Shown here: piece by piece, positions 8,271-16,308 of the stretch
How the letters are laid out: each line of letters opens with the position of its first letter
How positions within the stretch are numbered: the stretch's first letter is position 1
Assembly (NCBI GenBank): GCA_041432705.1
Contig: JAPWAE010000013.1
Span: 1-40,816, forward strand
DNA length: 40,816 bases
Direction: 5' to 3'
From: Pauljensenia sp018375675
GTDB lineage: Bacteria > Actinomycetota > Actinomycetes > Actinomycetales > Actinomycetaceae
Translations under genes and position numbers: made by a program
Notes under the pieces: generated by a model
What the model was told of the DNA's origin: nothing
Databases searched by the model: none
What the model saw: the letters and a program-made list of their open reading frames with translations, nothing else

Positions 8271-10112
8271 ATGAGTCGTATTCTGTCCGCCGTCGCATGG
8301 CCCTACGCCAACGGCCCTCGTCATATTGGCCACGTTGCGGGATTCGGTGTCCCCTCCGACGTTTTCTCCCGGTACATGCGAATGGCCGGCCACGACGTCC
8401 TCATGGTCTCCGGCACCGATGAACACGGAACCCCCATCCTGGTGGCCGCCGACGGCGCCGGAGTGAGCGCCCGCGAACTCGCAGACCAGAACAACCGCCT
8501 CATCGTCGAGGACCTCGTGGCCTTGGGCCTGTCCTACGACCTTTTCACCCGCACGACCGCCGGCAACCACTACCGCGTCGTCCAGGACATGTTCGCCACC
8601 GTGCGCGACAACGGCTACATGATCGAGCAGGTCACGCGCGCCGCGATCTCCCCGTCCACCGGACGCACCCTGCCCGACCGCTACATCGAGGGCACCTGCC
8701 CGATCTGCGGCGCCGAAGGAGCGCGCGGCGACCAGTGCGACAACTGCGGTAACCAGATGGACCCGACCGAGCTCATCAACCCGCACTCGCGCATCAACGG
8801 CGAAACCCCCAAGTTCGTGGAGTCCACCCACTACTTCCTCGACCTGCCCGCCCTGGCCGAGGCCCTGTCCGCCTGGCTCGACGAGCGCGAGAAGTCCGGC
8901 ACCTGGCGTCCCAACGTCATCAAGTTCTCCCAGAACTTCCTCGAGGACATCCGTCCCCGCGCCATGACGCGCGACATCGACTGGGGCATCCCGATCCCCG
9001 GCTGGGAGGACCAGCCCACCAAGCGCCTGTATGTGTGGTTCGACGCCGTCATCGGCTACCTGAGTGCCTCCATCGAGTGGGCGCGCCGCACCGGCGACCC
9101 CGAGGCGTGGCGCAAGTGGTGGAACGATCCCGAGGCCCTGTCCTACTACTTCATGGGCAAGGACAACATCGTCTTCCACTCGCAGATCTGGCCCGCCGAG
9201 TTGCTCGGCTACAACGGCCAGGGCGCGAAGGGCGGCACCCCCGGTGACCTGGGCGTCCTCAACCTGCCCACCGAGGTCGTCTCCTCCGAGTTCCTCACGA
9301 TGGAGGGCAAGAAGTTCTCCTCCTCGCACGGCATCGTCATCTACGTGCGCGATTTCCTCTCGCGTTACCAGGCCGACGCCCTGCGCTACTTCATCAGCGC
9401 CGCCGGCCCCGAGACCTCGGACTCCGACTTCACGTGGGCTGAGTTTGTGCGCCGCACCAACGGCGAGCTCGTCGCCGGCTGGGGCAACCTGGTCAACCGC
9501 ACCGCCTCCATGATCGCCAAGAAGTTCGGCGAGATCCCCACCCCCGGTGAACTCGAGGACATCGACCGCGCCCTCCTGGATGCCGTCGAGGCCGGTTTCG
9601 AGACCGTCGGCAACCTGATCCGCCACCACCGCCAGAAGGCAGCGCTGTCCGAGGCCATGCGCCTGGTTGGCGAGGCCAACAAGTACGTGACCGACACCGA
9701 GCCCTTCAAGCTGAAGGCCCCGGAGCAGCAGCAGCGCCTCGCGACGGTCCTGTGGACCCTGGCCCAGGCGGTCACGGACCTCAACCTCATGCTTTCCCCG
9801 TTCCTGCCCCACGCGGCCAACGACATCGACCGCGTCATGGGTGGCGCAGGCGAGATCGCGCCGATGCCCTACATTGAGGAAGTCGAGGAGCTTGACCCGC
9901 AGGTGCTGCCCGCCGACTTCGAGGGCCGAAATGGCTACCCGATCATCACGGGCGACTACACGAACGTGCCGACCTGGGAGCGCCACCCGATCACGCCTGG
10001 CACCCCGATCGCCAAGCCCACGCCGGTGTTCGTGAAGCTGGACGAGTCCATTGTCGAGGAGGAGCTTGCCCGCTACGCGGACGCTCACCCCGACGATGTG
10101 ACGGGCGCCTGA
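8271..10112 (+). CDS. metG: Methionyl-tRNA synthetase
   Basis: Charges tRNA-Met with methionine; cytoplasmic class I synthetase of 613 residues. The HIGH-type motif is PYANGPRHIGH (residues 11-21) and the KMSKS-type motif is KFSSS (about 347). A zinc knuckle with CPICG and CDNCG (about 143-165) interrupts the connective-peptide region, as in the MetG1 class. The anticodon-binding helical domain follows; there is no C-terminal EMAP/tRNA-binding domain. The ATG at 8271 begins MSRILSAVAWPY; an upstream in-frame ATG at 8196 would add 25 non-conserved residues and run through the apparent promoter. The gene ends at a strong hairpin and seems monocistronic. Confidence 0.96.
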   Translation: MSRILSAVAWPYANGPRHIGHVAGFGVPSDVFSRYMRMAGHDVLMVSGTDEHGTPILVAADGAGVSARELADQNNRLIVEDLVALGLSYDLFTRTTAGNHYRVVQDMFATVRDNGYMIEQVTRAAISPSTGRTLPDRYIEGTCPICGAEGARGDQCDNCGNQMDPTELINPHSRINGETPKFVESTHYFLDLPALAEALSAWLDEREKSGTWRPNVIKFSQNFLEDIRPRAMTRDIDWGIPIPGWEDQPTKRLYVWFDAVIGYLSASIEWARRTGDPEAWRKWWNDPEALSYYFMGKDNIVFHSQIWPAELLGYNGQGAKGGTPGDLGVLNLPTEVVSSEFLTMEGKKFSSSHGIVIYVRDFLSRYQADALRYFISAAGPETSDSDFTWAEFVRRTNGELVAGWGNLVNRTASMIAKKFGEIPTPGELEDIDRALLDAVEAGFETVGNLIRHHRQKAALSEAMRLVGEANKYVTDTEPFKLKAPEQQQRLATVLWTLAQAVTDLNLMLSPFLPHAANDIDRVMGGAGEIAPMPYIEEVEELDPQVLPADFEGRNGYPIITGDYTNVPTWERHPITPGTPIAKPTPVFVKLDESIVEEELARYADAHPDDVTGA

Positions 10113-10173
10113 TCTGAGGTTTTCCTTGGCATGACGCCACTCGTGATGAGTGTGACGTACGTTTGACAGCGCG

Positions 10174-10199
10174 CGGGCGGGACGGATGCGTCCCGCCCG
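10174..10199 (+). terminator. Terminator after metG
   Basis: Perfect 11-bp inverted repeat (10174-10184 with 10189-10199), 62 nt after the metG stop and just upstream of the sucrose hydrolase gene. Confidence 0.75.
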
Positions 10200-10222
10200 T
10201 GCGCTCGTCTATCTCGGGGTGT

Positions 10223-10228
10223 TACCGT
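10223..10228 (+). promoter_or_regulatory. Candidate -10 box of the sucrose hydrolase gene
   Basis: TACCGT ends 6 nt before the ATG, the spacing of a leaderless transcript. No clear -35 box is visible, and GTGAGG just before the ATG could instead act as a weak ribosome site. Confidence 0.35.
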
Positions 10229-10234
10229 GAGGTC

Positions 10235-11701
10235 ATGGCCGAAGATTTTCTCGCGTCCGCCCTCGCTGCCGAGGCCTCGTCGCGCGCCCCGCAAGATCCC
10301 GACTACCCGCTTTTTCACGTCGCACCCCCGGTGGGCCGACTGAATGACCCGAACGGCCTCATTGAGATCGATGGGACCTACCACGCTTTCTTCCAGTACA
10401 CGCCCGAGCATCCGCGCCGCCTCGTCTACTGGGGGCACGCCACCTCCACCGACCTGACCCGCTGGGCCTACCACGCTCCCGCGATCCTGCCCGACACCCA
10501 CCAGGACGCCAATGGCGCCTACTCGGGCACGGCCATCGAGGTCGGCGACCATGTCGAGCTGTGGTACACCGGCAACTACAAGGATCCCAAGACGGGGGAG
10601 CGCGAGGCCACCCAGTGCGTCGTCACCACGACCGACATGGTCACCTTCGACAAGCAGGTGCCCCCGATCATCGAACGCCAGCCCGAAGGGTACACGGCCC
10701 ACTTCCGTGACCCGCAGGTGTGGCGTGATGCGGACGGCTCCTACCGGATGTTGCTCGGCGTCCAGCGCGAGAACCTCACCGGCGCGGCCCTGCTCTACCG
10801 CTCCACGGACCTGCGCGCGTGGGAGTGCGAGGGTGAGATGACCTTCCCCGACGCCGGCGGCGCCTTCGACGCGTTCGGCTACATGTGGGAGTGTCCCAAC
10901 CTGGTGCGACTGACGGACGAGGAGACCGGCCAAGCCTACGACGTGCTCATCTTCTGCCCCCAGGGTATTTCGCCCGAGCGTGAGGGCTTCGAGAACATCT
11001 TCCCGTGCGTCGCCATCGTCGGAGAGCTCGTGGGCACCGAGCTGCGTGGCGCCGACGGTTCCTTCGAGGAGCTCGACCGCGGCACCGAGTTCTACGCTCC
11101 ACAGATCATGGCGCGCTCCGCGTCCTCGGACCCGGGGGTGCCAACCCTCCTCTTCGGGTGGGCGGGCAACGCCAGCGAGGACGACCAGCCCTCCATCGAG
11201 ACCGGCGGATGGGTGCACTGCTTCACCGCCCCGCGCGCCCTGACCCTGCGCGGCGGCCGTGTCATCGCCCGCCCGTACCTGCCGGGACTACCCCTGGCTC
11301 CCGCCACGCTCGAGGGAACCCCCGGGGACGAGGCCGGGGCACGTATTGCGGAGCTCGCTGGGTCGCGCGCGTGGAGGCTTGCCTTCGATGCCTCCTATGA
11401 GGGGGCCCTGTCCGTGCACATCGGCGAGGAGTCGGGCCTTGAGGTTGTCCTCGAGGACGGGCGCCTCACTGTCGACCTGACGGGCACGCGCTACCCCCAC
11501 GGTGGCCGCCGCATCGTCACCCTGGAGCCGGGGGAGGCCAGCCGCGTCGAGATCCTCCACGACCGCTCGATCACCGAGATCTACCTGGGCGACGGCTCGC
11601 GCGTCTTCACGACCCGCAGCTTCCTGAACGGCGAGGGCGCAGGGGTGACGCTCGTGGGCGCCGCCTCCGTGAGCGCCGTGAGCGCCGCGCGCGCCGACTA
11701 A
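10235..11701 (+). CDS. scrB: GH32 sucrose-6-phosphate hydrolase / beta-fructosidase
   Basis: Glycoside hydrolase family 32 enzyme, 488 residues, no signal peptide, therefore cytoplasmic. Next to a sucrose-type PTS permease its substrate is most likely sucrose-6-phosphate, split to glucose-6-phosphate and fructose. The five-bladed propeller carries the nucleophile motif RLNDPNG (Asp38), the RDP motif in FRDPQVW (about residue 158) and the acid/base motif WECPNL (Glu near 218). The C-terminal beta-sandwich closes with VEILHDRSITEIYLGDG. ATG 10235 was chosen over an upstream frame-sharing start at 10163, which lies inside the metG terminator. A terminator separates it from the permease gene, so the two appear to be separate units. 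Beta-fructofuranosidase or levanase activity cannot be excluded. Confidence 0.9.
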   Translation: MAEDFLASALAAEASSRAPQDPDYPLFHVAPPVGRLNDPNGLIEIDGTYHAFFQYTPEHPRRLVYWGHATSTDLTRWAYHAPAILPDTHQDANGAYSGTAIEVGDHVELWYTGNYKDPKTGEREATQCVVTTTDMVTFDKQVPPIIERQPEGYTAHFRDPQVWRDADGSYRMLLGVQRENLTGAALLYRSTDLRAWECEGEMTFPDAGGAFDAFGYMWECPNLVRLTDEETGQAYDVLIFCPQGISPEREGFENIFPCVAIVGELVGTELRGADGSFEELDRGTEFYAPQIMARSASSDPGVPTLLFGWAGNASEDDQPSIETGGWVHCFTAPRALTLRGGRVIARPYLPGLPLAPATLEGTPGDEAGARIAELAGSRAWRLAFDASYEGALSVHIGEESGLEVVLEDGRLTVDLTGTRYPHGGRRIVTLEPGEASRVEILHDRSITEIYLGDGSRVFTTRSFLNGEGAGVTLVGAASVSAVSAARAD

Positions 11702-11713
11702 ACGACCCGTGCG

Positions 11714-11748
11714 CGAGGCCGTGGCTGCTCACAGTGGCCACGGCCTCG
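11714..11748 (+). terminator. Terminator after the sucrose hydrolase gene
   Basis: Perfect 12-bp inverted repeat (11714-11725 with 11737-11748), 13 nt after the stop. Confidence 0.8.
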
Positions 11749-11800
11749 TCGTATGTGTGCGGTCTCTCATGTTCTGACCTGAGACGATGTCCGACGCGCC

Positions 11801-11842
11801 TTGCATTGAGGACTCTGCCACCCGTAGTATGTCAATCGATTG
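11801..11842 (+). promoter_or_regulatory. Promoter with LacI-type operator for the sucrose permease
   Basis: TTGCAT (11801-11806) and TAGTAT (11825-11830) are 18 bp apart. Immediately downstream is the perfect palindrome CAATCGATTG (11833-11842), the central-CG form typical of LacI/GalR-family operators. It overlaps the expected transcription start, so binding should block initiation. The LacI-type regulator encoded at 14727-15752 is the obvious candidate. I found no second copy of this palindrome in the window. Confidence 0.72.
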
Positions 11843-11912
11843 CTACACACCGCCCAGCGCGGCGTAACAATGGCGTTGCGCGTGGGGTTTTGAGAAAGGA
11901 ATGTGGTCGGCA

Positions 11913-13928
11913 ATGGATCACGCCAAGGTGGCAGGAGAGGTCGTCGAAGCAGTCGGCGGCGCATCCAACATCAGCGCAGCAGCACACTGCGCAACCCGTC
12001 TCCGCCTGGTGATCGCGGACGAGTCCAAGATCAACCAGCAGGCCCTCGATGACAACGAAGATCTGAAGGGCACATTCGCCGCCGGCGGCATGTTCCAGAT
12101 CATCGTCGGTCCCGGCGATGTTGACCAGGTCTACGCCAACATGGTTGCGAACCATGGCGTACGTGAGGTCTCCAAGGACGAGGCCAAGGAAGAAGCCGAA
12201 AAGGGCGGAAACCTGTTCTCGCGCTTCATCAAGATGATCGCGGACATCTTCGTCCCGATCCTCCCGGCGCTGGTCGCCGGCGGTCTGATGATGGCTATCA
12301 ACAACGTCATGACCGCCGAGGGGCTGTTCGGCGAGCAGTCGCTGACCCAGATGTACCCGGGCATTGCGGACTACGCGGCCCTCATCAACATGGTTTCCTC
12401 CGCGGCCTTTGCCTCGCTGCCGGTCCTCGTCGGCTTCTCCGCTGCTAAGCGTTTCGGCGGCAACGTCTACCTTGGCGCCGCGATCGGCGCGGCCATGGTT
12501 TCCTCCGACCTGCTCAACGCCTGGAATACGGGCGCGGCGCTCGCCGGTGAGGCGCAGGTTAGTTACTGGCACATCTTCGGCATGGATGTCGCCAAGATCG
12601 GCTACCAGGCGCAGGTTATCCCGACCCTGGCTGTCACCTACGTTATGTGCCTCATCGAGAAGAGCCTGCACAAGGTCCTCAAGGGCACTGCGGACTTCCT
12701 GCTCACCCCGCTCATCACGATGCTGGTCACCGGCTTCCTGGCCTTCACGATCATCGGCCCCGTCACCCGTGTGGCTGCCGAGTACCTGACCTGGGGTATT
12801 AACTGGACCTACTCGACCCTCGGCGTCTTCGGTGGTCTTCTCTTCGGCCTCGTCTACAGCCCGATCGTCGTGACCGGCCTGCACCAGTCCTTCCCCGCCA
12901 TCGAAATCCCGCTCCTGCCCGTCAACGGCGGCGTCGGCGACTTCATCTTCCCCGTCGCCTCCATGGCGAACGTCGCTCAGGGCGCGGCTGCCCTGGCCGT
13001 CTTCTTCAAGACCCGCGACGCCAAGCTCAAGGGCCTGGCCGGCGCGGGTGGCGCCTCCGCGGTCTTCGGCATCACCGAGCCCGCCATCTTCGGCGTCAAC
13101 CTGCGCCTGCGCTGGCCCTTCTTCTGCGCCATGGCCGCGGCCGCCATCGGCTCCGCGGGCGTCGCCCTGCTGAACGTGCGCGGTCAAGCCCTGGGTGCCG
13201 CCGGCTTCGTCGGCTTCGTGTCGATCGTGCCGAAGTCGATCCCGGCCTACCTTGCCCTCGAGGTCCTCGTCTTCGTTCTGTCCTTCGGCTTCACTTTCGC
13301 CTATGCCATGACGCGCGGCAAGGCCGACATGGAGGGCCGCGCGCCCGCCGCCAAGGCTGCCGCCCCCGTGGCTGCCGCCGTGGCGACCCCCGCCGCTCCG
13401 GCTCCCGCGGCCGCCCCGGCCCCGGCTGCCGCCCCGGCCCCGTCCTTCAGCGACGAGGCGCTGGCTGACCTCTCCGTCGCCTCGCCTCTCGCGGGCACCG
13501 TGGTTCCGCTCGAGCAGGTCAAGGATGAGTCCTTCGCCAAGGGCATGCTCGGCCCCGGCATCGGCATCGAGCCCGCCGACGGCCTCGTCGTCGCCCCCTT
13601 CGACGGTACTGTGACCGTCGCCTTCCCGACTGGCCACGCCTACGGCCTCAAGTCCGCCTCCGGCGTCCAGGTCCTCATCCATGTCGGCATGGACACCGTC
13701 AAGCTCGACGGCAAGGGCTTCACGCCTCGCGTCGCCAAGGGTGACGTCGTGCGCCGCGGCGATGTTCTCGCCGAGGTCGACCTCGACGTGATCCGCGAGG
13801 CCGGTTACGAGACGATTACCCCCGTCGTCGTGACGAACAAGAAGAAGCTCGGCGCGGTGACCCCGGTCGCCAGCGGCGAGATCCAGCGCGGCGACGCGCT
13901 GCTCGACGTGGCCCCCAAGGAAGCCTGA
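11913..13928 (+). CDS. scrA: Sucrose-type PTS permease EIIBCA
   Basis: A 671-residue phosphotransferase permease of the glucose-sucrose superfamily with domains in the order IIB-IIC-IIA. IIB (1-90) has the phosphorylated Cys26 in AAHCATRLRL. IIC (about 105-455) is polytopic with the family motif GITEPAIFGVNLRLR. A flexible Ala/Pro linker (about 475-515) leads to a Crr-like IIA starting SPLAGTVVPLEQVKD, whose phosphoryl His590 lies in LIHVGMDTVKLDG. It imports and phosphorylates its sugar; sucrose is inferred from the adjacent GH32 gene, with beta-glucosides or trehalose as alternatives. AGAAAGGA sits 12 nt before ATG 11913; the ATG at 11901 abuts the ribosome site and is unlikely. Because it carries its own IIA, HPr and EI encoded downstream complete the relay. 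Confidence 0.9.
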   Translation: MDHAKVAGEVVEAVGGASNISAAAHCATRLRLVIADESKINQQALDDNEDLKGTFAAGGMFQIIVGPGDVDQVYANMVANHGVREVSKDEAKEEAEKGGNLFSRFIKMIADIFVPILPALVAGGLMMAINNVMTAEGLFGEQSLTQMYPGIADYAALINMVSSAAFASLPVLVGFSAAKRFGGNVYLGAAIGAAMVSSDLLNAWNTGAALAGEAQVSYWHIFGMDVAKIGYQAQVIPTLAVTYVMCLIEKSLHKVLKGTADFLLTPLITMLVTGFLAFTIIGPVTRVAAEYLTWGINWTYSTLGVFGGLLFGLVYSPIVVTGLHQSFPAIEIPLLPVNGGVGDFIFPVASMANVAQGAAALAVFFKTRDAKLKGLAGAGGASAVFGITEPAIFGVNLRLRWPFFCAMAAAAIGSAGVALLNVRGQALGAAGFVGFVSIVPKSIPAYLALEVLVFVLSFGFTFAYAMTRGKADMEGRAPAAKAAAPVAAAVATPAAPAPAAAPAPAAAPAPSFSDEALADLSVASPLAGTVVPLEQVKDESFAKGMLGPGIGIEPADGLVVAPFDGTVTVAFPTGHAYGLKSASGVQVLIHVGMDTVKLDGKGFTPRVAKGDVVRRGDVLAEVDLDVIREAGYETITPVVVTNKKKLGAVTPVASGEIQRGDALLDVAPKEA

Positions 13929-13954
13929 GCCTTCCGGGAGTCAGTCTCGACGTA

Positions 13955-13997
13955 ACGGGTGGGCGGCATCAGCGCTGTGCTGGTGCCGCCCACCCGT
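13955..13997 (+). terminator. Terminator after the sucrose permease gene
   Basis: A 17-bp inverted repeat with one mismatched pair (13955-13971 with 13981-13997), 26 nt after the stop. Confidence 0.78.
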
Positions 13998-14129
13998 CTG
14001 TCGTGCCGGTGGTATCGGATGAGCGTTTTGTTGTGGTGGCACTCGTCGCGGGGAGCTCGCGTTCTCGCGCTGTTGGTGTCGACCGTACAGTCTGTGGCTG
14101 CTGCGAGGCCTGTCGACGGTGAACACGCA

Positions 14130-14240
14130 ATTTCGCATGCAATTCACCTGCGGGTATTTCAGGATCTGAATCGAAGGTGTTGGTATTTCGCGGTTTTTGC
14201 GGCGTCGTGGAATGTGGCGCCGAGGAATTGCATGCGAAAT
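14130..14240. repeat. Perfect 16-bp inverted repeat with a 79-bp loop
   Basis: ATTTCGCATGCAATTC at 14130-14145 and its exact reverse complement at 14225-14240. The loop holds two GGTATTTC words (14153-14160 and 14182-14189) and no gene. It could be a remnant of a small mobile element, or paired binding sites. Confidence 0.8.
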
Positions 14241-14315
14241 GTAGGGGAGGCTGCCGACGGCGATGACGAGAGGGGCTCGATGAGGTGCCGGCATCTGGGC
14301 CCTTGAGGTGGCGGT

Positions 14316-14437
14316 GTTAACCCGCTAATGCGCAGCTGGGCCCTACTAGTGGAGCATGGACAGGGGGCCCGCGCTCCACTTAGCGGGTTAACGTGCGCAT
14401 TGAAGGGCTAAGGCTCCACTTAGCGGGTTAACGTGCG
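14316..14437. repeat. GTTAAC repeat group: 25-bp direct repeats and an inverted copy
   Basis: A 25-bp sequence beginning GCTCCACTTAGCGGGTTAAC is present at 14373-14397 and 14413-14437, exactly 40 bp apart. The reverse complement of its core (GTTAACCCGCTAA) is at 14316-14328. A separate inverted half, GTGGAGC, is at 14349-14355. The group is therefore roughly palindromic overall. Confidence 0.85.
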
Positions 14438-14507
14438 AGCCGACGCGATTTTTGTTGACGCGCGCTCGTGGGTAGGTGGCGTGCCCGCACATTGGGGCCG
14501 AACACTC

Positions 14508-14642
14508 GGATAGGTGATCTGCACGCACAGAGGCAATGGGCATCCGGATAGGTTATGACGATGTGGATAGGTTATGACGATACGGATAGCTTATTAACCT
14601 ATCCGCATGCCAATAACCTATCCGGATGCGGATAACCTATCC
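14508..14642. repeat. 19-bp-period palindromic GGATAGG/CCTATCC array
   Basis: GGATAG-type units start at 14546, 14565 and 14584, each 19 bp apart. The mirrored CCTATCC units start at 14598, 14617 and 14636, again 19 bp apart. The third and fourth units form a 21-bp palindrome (14584-14604). An outlying GGATAGG at 14508 is 38 bp, two periods, before the first. Each unit is a conserved 11-mer (GGATAGGTTAT) plus 8 variable bases. A second array of identical geometry lies at 27909-28005. Confidence 0.9.
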
Positions 14643-14726
14643 GCGTGCGGACCTGTGGGCCCTCGCCGGTCAAGAAATAACCCGGGGCAGCGGAAAATGG
14701 TGAAAGCCTCGCAGCACGTGAGGTGC

Positions 14727-15752
14727 TCAGGCGCTGATCGAACGCCCCGGAATCAGGGAGCCCGGGAACTCGACCGTCTGAGCGTGGGGAGCCCCGGCCT
14801 CGTCGGACGAGGAACGCGAAGCCTCGCCCTCGATCTGGTCGAGGAGGATCGACACAGCAGCCCGAGCGATCTCCTCAATGGGCTGGCGGATCGTCGCCAA
14901 GTGGGGGAGGGCGCGGCGCATCGTCTCCGTGCCGTCGAAACCGATGATGGACAGGTCAGTGGGCACCGACAGGTTGCGCGTGCGCGCCCACTCGAGGACC
15001 TCGGCGGCCGCCAGATCGTCGGTCGCGAACACCCCGTCGACGGGGGCAGTGGCGCGAGCCTCGTCCAGGGCATCGCGAACCATCGCGAAACGCTGTGGCG
15101 TCGGCGTATCGAAGGCTACGGTGACCACGCGCGGCGTCAGACCCGCGCGCTCGACCTCGGTACGGTAACCGGCCTCGCGCAGATTGCGCGGACCCGAACG
15201 GGACGTGAGCAGCAGGGGATGGCGGCACCCGCCCTCGATGAGGGCGCGCGTCGCCATGGCGCCCGCCTCCTCATTCGCGCAGCGCACGTTCGGGATGGAC
15301 GGGCTCAGCTCGCGGTCGATCGTCACCAGGGGCATGCGGATCGTGTCGTACTCACCCAAGCCCTCGTTGTGGGCGCCCGAAATAATGCCGTCCACGCGGT
15401 TTCCCACGAGGAGTGACAGGTACTCGCGCTCGCGGTCCGCACGGCCCATGGAATTACAAATGAGGATGCGATACCTGGCATCGGCGAGGGCGTTTTCGAC
15501 CTCGACGGCCAGCTCGCCGAAGAAGGGGAGGGAGACCGCGGGAACAATGAGGCCGACCGTCTGCGTGCGCTTGCCGTGCAGGGCGCGAGCCAGCGAGTTC
15601 GGGCGGTAGCCGAGCGTCTCGATCGCGTCGGCGACATTCTTCTTTGTCTTCTCCGAGAGGTACCCGCGGTTGTTGAGCACGCGCGACACGGTCGTCAGGC
15701 TCACTCCGGCCAGCTCGGCGACATCGGCCAGCGTGGGTTCGCGTGAACTCAT
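14727..15752 (-). CDS. LacI-family transcriptional regulator
   Basis: A 341-residue LacI/GalR repressor. The N-terminal helix-turn-helix and hinge run TLADVAELAGVSLTTVSRVLNNRGYLS (about 7-33) to NSLARALHGKRTQTVGLIVP. The periplasmic-binding-protein-like effector domain follows, with IIGFDGTETMRRALPHLATIRQP near the end. ATG 15752 follows AAGGAGG in the minus-strand leader; further upstream in-frame starts lack one. It most likely controls the sucrose permease through the palindrome at 11833-11842 and responds to a sugar or sugar phosphate, but this is inferred from proximity. It is divergent from ptsH, so it could also act there, although no matching operator is visible in that gap. Confidence 0.9.
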   Translation of the reverse strand: MSSREPTLADVAELAGVSLTTVSRVLNNRGYLSEKTKKNVADAIETLGYRPNSLARALHGKRTQTVGLIVPAVSLPFFGELAVEVENALADARYRILICNSMGRADREREYLSLLVGNRVDGIISGAHNEGLGEYDTIRMPLVTIDRELSPSIPNVRCANEEAGAMATRALIEGGCRHPLLLTSRSGPRNLREAGYRTEVERAGLTPRVVTVAFDTPTPQRFAMVRDALDEARATAPVDGVFATDDLAAAEVLEWARTRNLSVPTDLSIIGFDGTETMRRALPHLATIRQPIEEIARAAVSILLDQIEGEASRSSSDEAGAPHAQTVEFPGSLIPGRSISA

Positions 15753-15926
15753 GCGCGCCCTCCTTTCCTTCGCTCGGTACATCTCCAGTGTAGTTGGTGA
15801 GGTGGAGGGGAGTCTCGCGTCACGTCGGCGAGGCCGGAGCTGGGCACTGCGTAGTGGCATGTTCTCGGTCGGTGGAGAAGCCTGTTGTCGCATGGTTTTT
15901 CGGCATTTACGAGGGTGATGTATCCC

Positions 15927-15945
15927 ATGTCACTGTCCGTGATAT
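15927..15945. promoter_or_regulatory. Candidate operator upstream of ptsH
   Basis: Palindrome ATGTCAC-N5-GTGATAT, one mismatched pair, about 93 bp before ptsH in the lacI-ptsH divergent gap. It is unlike the CAATCGATTG site, so another regulator would be involved. The expected promoter boxes nearby are not clear. Confidence 0.4.
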
Positions 15946-16037
15946 CGGGTTTTGCGTGGGTATCTAAGCCCGTTACCATGGGCCGTACGGGCACCTGTGT
16001 CTCACGATGGACATACCCGCATTTGAAAGGAACGATC

Positions 16038-16304
16038 ATGATTTCCCGCACCGTTGCAATTGGTTCCTCCGTTGGCCTCCACGCACGCCCCGCTTCCGTC
16101 CTCGCCGAGGCCGTTGATGACTCCGGCGTCGAGGTCACCATCGCTTTCGATGGCGAGGAGGCCGACGCCGCGTCGCTCCTCGAAATCATGACCCTGGGCG
16201 CCAAGCACGGCGACGTCGTCACCCTGTCCACCGAGGACGATTCCGCGGGCGCGGTGCTCGACTCGCTCGTCGAGCTGCTCTCTCGCGACCTCGACCAGGA
16301 GTGA
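16038..16304 (+). CDS. ptsH: Phosphocarrier protein HPr
   Basis: The 88-residue phosphocarrier of the PTS. His15 sits in GLHARPAS exactly where it is phosphorylated by Enzyme I. Ser46 is also present (DAASLLEIMTLG), the regulatory phosphorylation position of Gram-positive HPr, but no HPr kinase gene is in the window, and actinobacteria generally lack one. GAAAGGA precedes the ATG at 16038. The gene is followed 4 nt later by ptsI, so the two are co-transcribed. It passes phosphate to the IIA domain of the sucrose permease and to any other EII in the cell. Confidence 0.96.
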   Translation: MISRTVAIGSSVGLHARPASVLAEAVDDSGVEVTIAFDGEEADAASLLEIMTLGAKHGDVVTLSTEDDSAGAVLDSLVELLSRDLDQE

Positions 16305-16308
16305 GCTA

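Larger units (their letters stand above)
13998..14726. other. Gene-free repeat-rich intergenic region
   Basis: About 730 bp between two convergent terminating genes, the sucrose permease and the LacI regulator. No open frame here has a ribosome site or family resemblance. It holds a 16-bp inverted repeat pair (14130-14240), a GTTAAC-centred repeat group (14316-14437) and a 19-bp-period palindromic array (14508-14642), each listed separately. Confidence 0.7.

Noticed and set aside
8262..10088. Minus-strand open frame of 608 codons opposite metG
   Set aside because: Shadow of metG; no start signal and no protein-like composition.
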